Positions 54,498 to 64,000 of a stretch of DNA of 64,000 bases are shown here, piece after piece. The translations under genes were made by a program, and so were the position numbers. This stretch comes from Tipula vernalis (taxonomy: Eukaryota; Arthropoda; Insecta; Diptera; Tipulidae), in NCBI GenBank assembly GCA_958295665.1, contig OY282559.1, forward strand, positions 254,065,961-254,129,960. The letters are read 5' to 3'. Below the pieces are notes generated by a model. The model did not search any database. It was not told the DNA's origin and saw nothing but the letters and a program-made list of their open reading frames with translations. The number at the start of each line of letters is the position of its first letter. The stretch's first letter is position 1.

Positions 54498-55024
54498 TTG
54501 TATAAAATACCGTACACTGCACAAACTTTCTTATATTTTTAGTTAACAACCACACAAAACACCATTGAACTATGTACTAAATTCACGTTGTTCGAAGCTA
54601 AATGAATTTGATGAGAATGATTCAATATACCTACTCCAAATATGTGCTGAGTTAGGGGAATAAGACAAAAACAAAAAAACAAAAATAAAAAGCGAATACA
54701 AAAAGCCGAAGCAGCCTGAATGAATTTTTGTAGGTCTGTTTTTTAGTTGTTGGAGTTGAGAGCGAATGGAGATAACCTTTTGTTATTGTTTAATGTTCAT
54801 TTACATAAACACAGAATTTATTTTTTGGTTGAAATAAAATTGTTCAGAATATTTGTTTGTTTTATCAGTAAATTTTTGTTATCTTAAAATCAATAAATAT
54901 TATCTTAAATTTCTGATAAGGAAATACAGTGGGAGAAAATTACTATTTTTCGATGAGTATGCAGTTTTCAGTCTTTGATCACTTGTTGATTTACATAACT
55001 TGTATTATTTATGTCCGTTCACAG

Positions 55025-55216
55025 AGATGTCTATCTCGAAAAGGCCTTGGGCCGGATGTTAGTGCAACCTTACTTATCATATGCGCAAAAAATCGTAAGA
55101 AATCATGGGGTAAGTTTGTTAATTTTGTACAGCTTTGTGCATTTGCAAAAGCAATACATCGTATAACTTTTTTATTGCTACAGATATCAAGAAATATTTT
55201 TAAAATAAAAATCTAA
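55025..55216 (+). CDS. Exon-like pair of unknown gene
   Basis: An 85-nt open block (55025–55109) is preceded by GTTCACAG and followed by GTAAGT. The intron between (55110–55183, 74 bp) ends in a pyrimidine tract and CTACAG, matching the other host introns in size. Read in the frame DVYLEKALGRMLVQPYLSYA, then QKIVRNHG, the second block adds ten residues and stops at about 55216. A second frame is also open (RCLSRKGLGPDVSATLLI). No 5' exon or family was recognised. The block lies about 530 bp from the sulfite oxidase start and points away from it, so a divergent neighbour is possible. Confidence 0.35.
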   Translation, partial: RCLSRKGLGPDVSATLLIICAKNRKKSWGKFVNFVQLCAFAKAIHRITFLLLQISRNIFKIKI

Positions 55217-55387
55217 TCGACTTTCTTTCATTGAACTATTGATAAATTTAGGATAACTCAGGTTATCAGTAACAAAATTTTCGGGTGAAATGGTCGTCAA
55301 TAATTCATTTAAACTACTTGAATCTGCTGGGTATGTTTCGTCAAAACTCTGTTGTATATTTTTTTCAATTTTTTGCCATACAAACAA
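55187..55387 (-). other. Open frame of protein-like composition
   Basis: A 66-codon minus-strand frame (IEKNIQQSFDETYPADSSSL, NELLTTISPENFVTDNLSYP) has the acidic, Ser-rich composition of a disordered protein tail. It opens after a stop without a good splice acceptor and overlaps the plus-strand exon-like block. Not assignable. Confidence 0.2.
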
Positions 55388-55389
55388 TT

Positions 55390-56196
55390 TTCGGATAGAT
55401 CAATAGCCACTTTAATGTTTCCCAATGGGGATATATTAATTATGTGTCAATTGCACCTAATAAATATACTTTTGTGTCTTTCAAAAGAGGATTCTTGGCC
55501 AAATAATCAAAAGTTGAGACTTTGGTTTATTTATTTTCAGATGTAAAGTCTACAAATTTGACTTGACATAGTACATAAAATAAGAATAATATTTAAAATT
55601 TGGCAAACAAAATTTAAAAAACAAAAAGGAAGACCAAAAAGGATTAGCTGTCACTGATTATATTGCTAGCAGCCAGTGTTGTGCAGGTAAATTACCTCGT
55701 ATAATTTACGCGCAAATTTACGCGTAAAAAATGTATTTTTTACATGGCAATTAAATTTACATAATGTAAAAAATATGTAAAAAATTAAATAAAGTGACAT
55801 CTGTTATGAATTACAGCAAATTTTGTATTTAAATTTATGATTTTAGTCAATAAAAAAACCCTTTGGTAAAGTTCCACCTATTATAAAGTAAATTAATCAT
55901 CGCCTGGCAATGTCTAGGGTGGTGTATTTCGTCTACATAATATTAATGGCGCTGTTGTAGTTATTACATAATTACATTTATTTACCAACAATTTATGTGG
56001 AAATTTTTCCATTTAATTTGGCTATGTAAATATAAATAAATATTTATTGCCATATTTTTCGATTTTCGATAATTGTTATTAACAATTTTTTTTTGTGTTT
56101 TAATTAATTGTCACATAACAAATTTTAATTCTTTATGATTCCAGAAAAGTCATAGTGTCAAGGCTAAAAAACAAATAAAATTTAAAAAATTATTAT
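55390..56196. other. AT-rich non-coding stretch
   Basis: Contains a short TTTACGCG-rich patch at about 55700–55730. No gene seen. Confidence 0.35.
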
Positions 56197-57861
56197 ATTT
56201 GGTTTTACTAACACTAAAACAATTTGGTTGAAATGCGGTTTCCTCTTTCTACATTAACTTGTAGTCAAAAATAATAATACATCAGCTGATTTTGTTTTCA
56301 TTTTCATTATGTTGATCAAATTATTAACGGATTGGGTTTTTCATCCAAATGGATGTTAAACAATATAAACAAAATTGTAATGTTTCGTATATCGTTTTCA
56401 CTTTTTCTGTTTGTTGTTAATTTACAATATTATTAACTGTGGTTATCTAAAATATGTTTAGCAACAAGGCAGGGGTAACCTTGAACGTGGTGATTATTCA
56501 CTTAAGCCACGCATTTCCAAACACTAAAGTCAAATAAACAAATAACGGATATTACATACTTACATACATACATATATATAATCCGTTCTCCTCAAGTCAG
56601 TAAAAACACATTCATAACAGATAACTGCGAATAATTATTCTCTAACTTTCTTAATTCTGCAAATAGCAAAGAAACAAAGAATGTTTTGACTTTTGAGGTA
56701 AATCCTGAAAAATGATAAAATTTGTATAAAGAAATCAAAAACCACAAATTATAATTAAATCTATTATCCGTTTTATTATTGTATATTTTTCTTGCACATA
56801 GCCATAGCCATAGTACAACACATCAGGATGCATTTAAAAAGTATAATAAATAACATCCAAATAGAAAAGGTGATTGACCTTTTGAAAAAACCAAACACGT
56901 GATCGCATCAACAAAATCATTATTTCGGAAAAAAATACATTCCAAATTTTTTTAAGTTTTACTGATACAGGAGATTTTAAATATAAAATATGTATGTGTA
57001 TGTGTATATGTAGGTGCAATATACAATAGATATATAGGTTAAAAACTTCTGCATGTACTTTAAAAAAAAGAATTTATAAATTTGAACAAAAACAATTGAG
57101 CGAGAATGAGAGAGCGAGCAAAGTTAAGCTCGTAAACAATTTTTTACAATTTGTCAAAAAATTAGTTTAGCGCCAAAAATGAATATGTACACACACAAAC
57201 ACACACACAATAAATATTTGTTTGGTTTGCCCTAAATAAGTGCATTCACAAATTAATTCAATTTGTTCTTCTCTCTCTGTCCTTTTCAATTTATATAGAA
57301 AATGAGGGAAAATAGCAATTGCGGCCAAGATAACTACTTAGGCTTAAATTGTAATTTAACATTTTCTGTTTATGTACATAAATATTATTTTTAAGGCATC
57401 TACAATACATCTACAATCATGAATTATTTGGTTGATGTTTTATAGGTAATATGTAATGATCAAAATATTGGGATAGGTCATAGTCATAAGCGAATCATGT
57501 GTCCGAATATTTTGTTTATTTTATTTATCAACAACGTACTGATGGACAGAAATGTTAGGTATAACTACATTTTCAGCATGACTCTTGTTAATCACGGCGA
57601 GGACTATAATAACAATATTTGAACGCGGTGACCTCTCGCTTGCTAAACATATTTTACCTAACAACAGTTAATAATATTGTAAATCAACAACAAATGGAAA
57701 ACGATATACGAAACATTACAATTTTCTTTATGTTGGTATCAACACAATAGAAATGTAAACAAAATCAGCTGATGTATTATTATTTTGGCTGCAAGAAAGC
57801 GTAGAAAGACGAAACCATTTCAACCATATGATTTTACTGTTAGTACATTAAAAACCAAACA
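56197..57861. repeat. Large inverted-repeat element, arms ~220–270 bp
   Basis: Left arm 56197–56465 and right arm 57640–57861 are diverged reverse complements, sharing AATAATAATACATCAGCTGA, AATTGTAATGTTTCGTATATCG and TTTACAATATTATTAACTGT. The 1.17-kb loop has no coding signal. It is probably a non-autonomous DNA transposon with long terminal inverted repeats. No target duplication recognised. Confidence 0.7.
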
Positions 57862-58518
57862 TGTACATAAAGAAACTATTTATCCCTTTCTAACTGCACT
57901 GTTTAAGTGCAACCCGTCTTTGTTCTTCACAGGATAACAAAAATATAAAATTTATTTGGATTTTTTGATTTGTGAAGATCAAGTTCAAGTAGAAATAAAA
58001 CACAATACTACTAAAGTAGACGCATCTACAATACCAAAAATAAATATGATAGTATGCAGAGAACAACATTAATGTGAAACGTTGCCAGTTTTAATATACA
58101 TAGTACATATTTTTCATTTGGTTATTTGATTTTAGTGTTTGAAAAATTGGAAATGCATTTCTTAATCGAATAATCACAAGGCCGCTTGAGTTGATCCTCG
58201 TACCTTCTATTTAGGAAGTAATTCATCCCATCGTGAATTAACAATTCATTTCTAATATTTCTTTAAAACTTTAAGTGATATGTGGCACAATCAGAGCCTT
58301 TGCACTTTTGCAGACATATGTACGTATTAGTATAATTATTATGTATTTGTTATTTATGATGTGACTGTGGATTATTGATTTATGCTGATGGCTGTGGATT
58401 ATTGTTATTCTTAAAAATAGTTGATTAATCATTAGTGTTGCATACATTGATATATTATAAACTCTTTAAACAATTACAAATTATTCCTGGATCATCTCAT
58501 CTTACATATGTCGTTAAC
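57862..58518. other. AT-rich non-coding stretch
   Basis: Nothing recognised. Confidence 0.3.
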
Positions 58519-59271
58519 TCATTTACTGGAAATTTTACATTTATTATAGTCAGAGACTACAATCAAGTCTCGATGAAGTTTGGTTATTGAATTGTTATTT
58601 GTTAGTAACAATTATATATTGTTAATATTTTTATTATAAATAAATGTTAGGTATTTTACACGTCATAAATATTATGGGTATTCTAGAAGTCATGCCTTTA
58701 TCTCACGTTGAACACGTGCTTATTTACGAAAATTCTCTCTGAAGAGTTCAAAAGAGAATTCTCGCAGGTTTCAATAAATGTGAGAAAGTTACAATATACT
58801 ATACATATACGAATTTTATTTTCTTTCGTCATAAAGCATAAGTAGAACGGTCATTCACCTTTTGTAACTTCTTACGTTTCATATTATTTGTTACCTTTTT
58901 CTATCCAACAAAATGTTCCCTTGGCTACTAAATTTAAACGTAATATTTTCTGTTTATGCATACCATTACCAATATTATTACTGAAACTTCTACAATCATG
59001 AATTGTTTGGTATATCTTGTTGTGAATTCTACAAAGATAATTTTCGTGAACAAGCACGTGTTCAACGTGAGATAATAATAAAATAAAACCGAAATTGTCA
59101 TAGTATTTCGTCTATGACTTCTGGAATACCCATAATATTTATTACCTACAGAATACCTAACATTTATTTGTAATAAATATATTAAAAATAATTATTATTA
59201 ACAATAACTACATTTCATCGAGATTAGATTATAGTCTCTGACTATGATAAATGTAAAATTGGCAGTAAATT
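58519..59271. repeat. Second inverted-repeat element, arms ~230–245 bp
   Basis: 58519–58748 and 59027–59271 are reverse complements, sharing ATAGTCAGAGACTA, ATTATGGGTATTC, TCACGTTGAACACGTGCTT and ACGAAAATT. The loop (58749–59026) shares a direct ~100-bp similarity with 57330–57430 inside the neighbouring inverted-repeat element (AATATTTTCTGTTTATG, TCTACAATCATGAATT). Confidence 0.7.
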
Positions 59272-59466
59272 AGCAGAACGAGAACACACAAAAAGTATAA
59301 TGAGTAAAAAAAAAGTATCACAGTCATAAGATCACACATTTTTAATTTCATAAGACATGCTTTCGATCACACATTTATAACTTTATTATGTTGTACCTAC
59401 AAGGGCCGCTCACCTATTTTCGTAAGACAGGCTTGAAATTCGCACAAAGCTGTAAAGAGCTTCCCG

Positions 59467-60093
59467 TCAAACAAGGTGTTACGTTTACATAACACTAGTG
59501 AAGAATTTGGTTTATACAACTCTTCGTAAACGTAATAGTTTGGTGTTGCAATAACGTAGCAGTTACGTCGTTCCCGTCGTATGATAATTAGACGTTTTGC
59601 GAGGAGTTATCAATAGGCAGTAGTTCGTAAACAGTTCACTTGAGGTGTTGCATTTACGTCACGTGATTAGTGAAATAATATCGTAAAATTTTTAACGATA
59701 TGGTTTTAATGAAACATTTTTTGCATTTTTTTTTCTAAAAAACTAATAGTTTCTTAAGTAACTTAGTATTATTCTGAAAAAAAAATATTAAGCAACAAAT
59801 TATATTTTTTCTAAATCAAACTGGGACGTTAATTATTTGCTTAATTCTTTATTTATTTAAAAAAAATTGATGAACCATTAAAATAAGTAATGGCGATCGA
59901 AAACTCAAAACTAAATGGTTATCGTTTCTTTCAAAGTATTATTCCATTAATATTCATAAAGGAATTTGGTGTTACGTTTAGGAAACATCAGCGAAGAATT
60001 TTGTTCGTACAAATCTTCGTAATCGTTACGTTTAGGAACAATACATATACGTCGTTTCTGCATCATGATAATTAAATTTGTTTGCGAGGTATT
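59467..60093 (+). repeat. Dispersed direct duplication, ~495 bp apart
   Basis: 59467–59612 and 59962–60093 share GGTGTTACGTTTA, GAAGAATTT, CTTCGTAA, ACGTCGTT and ATGATAATTA in the same order with about 70–75% similarity by eye. Confidence 0.6.
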
Positions 60094-60656
60094 TTTGTAC
60101 TACAAACTACATATATTTTATTTATGTTTGAGAATGTTTTAGTGAAAAGCAAAAAGTGATACGTTTATAGTACGCTTATGCGACAAATTTTGCGAATTCA
60201 CTTAAATTTCTTAGCGGGTTGTTATTGTTTATTGCAACAAAATATACTCGGGCCGAGTATATTTTATAGTAAAAATTGTGTTTTCATGGAAACAAAAGTC
60301 GTATTTCCATGAGAATAATGCCTCAATTCAACTGTAAATCAAAGTTTGTCAGTAGAAATAACTTGAGATAAAAATATAGGATCGGAGGTTGTGTGAACGA
60401 GACACACAACGGAGTCAGTGAAAATTTTACTTACAAAAAATGTGTGTCTGTGTTAGTGCACTGAGATAGAAATTAAAAAAAAGTATCAAATCGAGAACTT
60501 TTTATGGCAGTCCAACTAATCCATGAACATAAATTTTGTGTACCGATGAAAAATATTTCTCGCACACACTGATAATTTTAATTGTTTGCCATTTTTATGG
60601 GAAAGAGTTTTTTAATTTTGTATTTTATGACGGAAATAAATTGAATAAAATAATTC

Positions 60657-60976
60657 TGATATGAGTATTAATAATAATTAATTCTTTAGATTATTTTGAA
60701 ACGTGGAATATTCAAATTAATACAAATACTTGATTTTTCTAGTAATTCTTGGTTATGTTTTTGTTTGCTGTCAAAACACCAAGCCAATTTTAAAGTTGGA
60801 ATTTTTTTTGGTAAAGTCTAATATGTGATCAAAAATATTCGAAAAAAAATTTTAATATGAGTATTAATAATAATTAATTTTTTAGATTATTTTGAATCGT
60901 AAAAATAATCGAATTAACACTAATTCTTAATTTTTTTTTAATAATTCTTGGTTATGTTTTTGTTTGCTGTCAAAAT
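60657..60976 (+). repeat. Tandem duplication with ~196-bp period
   Basis: ATATGAGTATTAATAATAAT followed by TAATT and, later, TTCTTGGTTATGTTTTTGTT with TGCTGTCAAAA, occurs at 60657–60776 and again at 60853–60976. Confidence 0.7.
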
Positions 60977-62447
60977 GTATCCATAAAATTTGCTATAAAA
61001 AAAGCAATAACAAAATACTTTGTCTCTGTCACTCTGATGGATTATTTTTTTTTTGTCTTCTTCCAACTTCAAGTCAGTTCAGTCAATTTTTCACAGTGGA
61101 ATTGGGGCATAAAAAAAAAAAAATCCAACAAAATTGTGTTTGTTGTCTTTTTGTTCCTGTGTTTCAGACGAAATTCGCGATATACTTATGTGGAGTTCTT
61201 TCAGCCAAAAAACATGATGTTACATCAAAAAAAAATAATGATGTACATCAATTGTGCGCTTTCTATCAGCCAACAAAATTGATGTTTTTTTTATGTACAT
61301 CAATTTTGAGAAATTGAGGTTTTTTGATAAATTTATCTTCCAGCAAATACTAACACCAACAAACATAAATGTGAATATAAAAACGATAACAAGCTTTACG
61401 CCATTTTTTGAATTTACCATTCGTGGATTGTCATTTAGGGGGTGAATCATTTAACGACCAATATCATATTGAAGGGAAAATCAGACATCACAATCAAATG
61501 AAAATGTAGGGCTAGCTACACTGTCTGAAGCTGTATTAAAGCACATGGGATAAATAAAACGAATTCGAATAACTGAAAGTTTCTAGATTATAAATTAAAT
61601 TTCAGTTTTATTAAAAAAAAAAAAAACATTATAATACAAATTTTATTGTCGATTTTTCAAAATTTCCGCCAGAATTTACAATTTTTCTGTGTGTCTCCTT
61701 TCTTTCGCCTCCTCCTTTCGTTGACTTCTTTGCTCCTTTTTCGTTGCCATTTCTTTTAAAAATTCCTCCATTTTTTTATTTTTTGCTTTCTTTTCGGTTA
61801 AAATTAAAACACAAGAGACGTACATAAATTTTGACAGCTAAAATTCAAATCAAAAATATATTGTTTGGTTACCAATACAACGATAGAAAACACCATGCAG
61901 CTTTGTCGTTCTTTCGGCCACGTTCAAAGTTGATGGAATTGATAAACCTGAAAGAACTACACATAAATCTCTTCAATTTCATTTTTTGTTGGAAAAAATT
62001 TTGCAACGTGTAAATCATGCTTTATAGCGCATTCGCATCACAACGCAAGAAATTTTTACTTAATTTAACTACATGATTTCCAACATAACCAACAAAAATG
62101 TTCGTATGGGCCACATGTTTCGCAATTTCATATTTTCTTTTTTCTCAATTTCTCATTCATTTTAAACCGACCGACGTCAAACTAAGAGCATACCGCGAAA
62201 TTGTATTTCGTATCAAATTATTTTGTCTTAATTTTTTAAAGTGTGAAAAATATAACATTTTATTAATATTTTTACAGCTATTTATTAGCTACATATATAT
62301 AAAATTAAGTAAGTAAAAGTCATAATCAAAAATTATTTGCCATTATTTAACGTGAAATATCGTGTAATGGCCAAAAAAAAAATATGAAAAAAAAACATAG
62401 GTAAATTCTGGAAGATTTTATTTTAAGATAATCTGGAAAAGGGAAAT
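60977..62447. other. AT-rich stretch with possible transposon-protein scrap
   Basis: On the minus strand at 61680–61805, KKMEEFLKEMATKKEQRSQR, then KEEAKERRHTEK is a charged helix of the sort that ends Myb/MADF-type Harbinger proteins. It is low-complexity and not firm. Otherwise nothing was recognised. Confidence 0.3.
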
Positions 62448-62450
62448 TTA

Positions 62451-62965
62451 AGTACTTTTCACACCAGGCGCCTCGGCTTTGAGCTTCAAAAATAAAAATT
62501 CTTTATTTCATTTCTGAATCATGTAAATTAGTTTTATTTGATTGACAACGTTTAGTTTTATATAAATAAATTCAATTTGTTGAAAAATAATTTATTTTTA
62601 AGTGATACTGTTAAAAAAATCAAAATATATTGCAATAAAGCTATCTATAAAGCTAAGGCAATGTGTTCCACACTCGACTGCGAGATTTTAAAGTAGTACA
62701 AAGCGAAGTGCTTTGTCAACATAACCTACAAATCATATTTGTTGCACAATTGTTTCATACTTACCAAAAAAAATCTAGCTCATATTTACGTTACAAATTT
62801 AGTATATCTCAGTTCTTGCTATAATTCACGTGTAAATTAGACCTAAATAAAATATTTGAAAGCAACCGAATATTCAAAGCCAACGCGACCGGTATGAAAG
62901 GGTCTCAGCTGCGCATTTGTGGTAACTAAATATTTCGAAGCGAGGCGCCTGGTATGAAAAGTACT
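62451..62965. mobile_element. 515-bp MITE with TTA target duplication
   Basis: Ends AGTACTTTTCACACCAGGCG (62451) and, as reverse complement, AGTACTTTTCATACCAGGCG (from 62965), continuing CCTCG on both. TTA flanks each side (62448–62450 and 62966–62968), fitting Harbinger-type TWA insertion. The ACCRGGCGCCTCG core is unusually GC-rich for this window. No coding. Confidence 0.8.
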
Positions 62966-62968
62966 TTA

Positions 62969-64000
62969 GGGGCTTGAAATTTATTTTAAATTTAAATTTA
63001 TATTTCATTTAAAATTTAAAATTAAATCTCCATTTTCCCTAATATTTTAAAATGAAATCTCCTTTTCAAGAATACTGGGGTGACATTTTATACCATCACT
63101 TACGGTTCTTTTTCGATAATGTTTTTTTCTCTTGTAACAAGAATAAATTTGTACTCTACATCGCTTTTTCAATTATGCTTTTTCTAAAGCTATCTCAGCT
63201 TTCTCGAATAAAACAACATTTTATTTGTACTTTTATTCATCATTCTTTATCATCCAAATTGTTCTTTGCGATATTTTATCGATATGAAGAAACGTTAGAG
63301 GAGCATAGGTAGAGTATGCAATAGGCTAAGATAGCAAAAGAAAAAGCGTAATAAAATAGGGAAATATAGTACAAATTTATTCTTGTTAAAAGGGAAAAAG
63401 CATTAACAAAAACGAATCAATAGTGAAGGTACAAAATGCTGCCCAGATATTTTTGTTTTTTAGGACCGAATTTTTTAATAAAGCCACTCGGGGTTCTTAG
63501 CGAAGGTGAAAGAAGCCACCTCAATTGCAATGTAAAACAATAATGTTTAAATAAATTTGTGAAAACTTTAAAATTGATAAAGCTAAATAATAAATTTTTC
63601 AAAATTAATATTTTAAATTAAATTCCAAATAAAACATTTTGTGAATTTTAATTCTAATAATTTTAGTTAACTTAATTGTATTCATAATTATTTGTGCACA
63701 CAAATTATGATTGTTAATTATTTCTGCAATTTGAAACAATTGAAATGAAAATACATAGTAAAATTACAAATTAAATTTTCCCTTTTCCAGAACGTACACG
63801 CAAACACAAACATTAAATTAATACCTCCACCGACGTTACTGTATTTCTAAAACAAAATCAGCACTGGGCTTGCGGGCATCAATTTTCTAAAATGTAAGTA
63901 CAAATAATAATTTTTTAGAAATTTTAGGTATGGAATAAGATACAATTTTATACTAAGAGCATTAGTTAATGTATGAAATATCTAGTTATTCTATGAAATA
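62969..64000. other. AT-rich right edge
   Basis: No convincing exon or repeat; short frames on both strands look like chance. Confidence 0.35.

Noticed and set aside
1..64000. CRISPR arrays, operons, riboswitches, bacterial phage systems
   Set aside because: The window is eukaryotic; all repeats seen are transposon ends, LTRs, minisatellites or palindromes, with no regular repeat-spacer pattern.

Overview
The window is AT-rich nuclear DNA of an arthropod, most likely an insect. The evidence is short GT–AG introns of about 60–75 bp, a eukaryotic mitochondrial sulfite oxidase gene, and a set of transposon families usual in insects (Bel/Pao, Ty3/Gypsy, R1- and Jockey-like LINEs, Penelope, Harbinger, hAT, mariner, Helitron). 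Nothing visible fixes the order; Diptera is plausible but unproven. No tRNA, rRNA or CRISPR array was recognised.

Only one host gene is clear: sulfite oxidase, on the minus strand. Four 3' exons (26797–28529) encode the cytochrome b5 and molybdopterin domains. Two small exons about 26 kb away (54196–54497) encode a mitochondrial presequence and a membrane segment, and splice in the correct phase, for a predicted 584-residue protein. If this model is right, about 25.7 kb of the window (28530–54195) is one intron that has collected transposons.

Left part (1–26.6 kb): an edge-truncated Helitron fragment; a Harbinger relic (1.6–2.15 kb); a broken Ty3/Gypsy element with both LTRs (2.8–7.7 kb); a 1.86-kb non-autonomous LTR element with matching target duplications and palindromic LTR termini (7968–9822); an unidentified broken reading frame; a Bel/Pao RT scrap; a nearly intact envelope-bearing Bel/Pao element (11475–19647); an R1-like LINE relic; and a second, internally deleted Gypsy relic followed by tandem inverted LTRs and a palindrome (23.7–26.1 kb).

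Intron part (28.5–54.2 kb): a 610-bp MITE with TTAA duplications; a mariner relic; a complete but decayed two-gene Harbinger element (31184–34086); an unclassified transposon with long terminal inverted repeats (35113–39427) carrying a second Harbinger nested in its gene; a palindrome cluster; a hAT relic; a Jockey-like LINE; an internally deleted mariner; a full-length decayed Helitron (46071–51263) with both termini; a MITE-like inverted repeat; a solo LTR inserted in a diverged tandem repeat; and a Penelope-type GIY-YIG endonuclease relic.

Right part (54.5–64 kb): an exon-like pair on the plus strand near the sulfite oxidase 5' end, two large inverted-repeat structures, local direct duplications, and a 515-bp MITE with TTA duplications. 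The layout suggests repeated nested insertion. Most elements are dead; the youngest-looking are the Bel/Pao element and the 1.86-kb LTR element, each with LTRs about 98–99% identical by eye.
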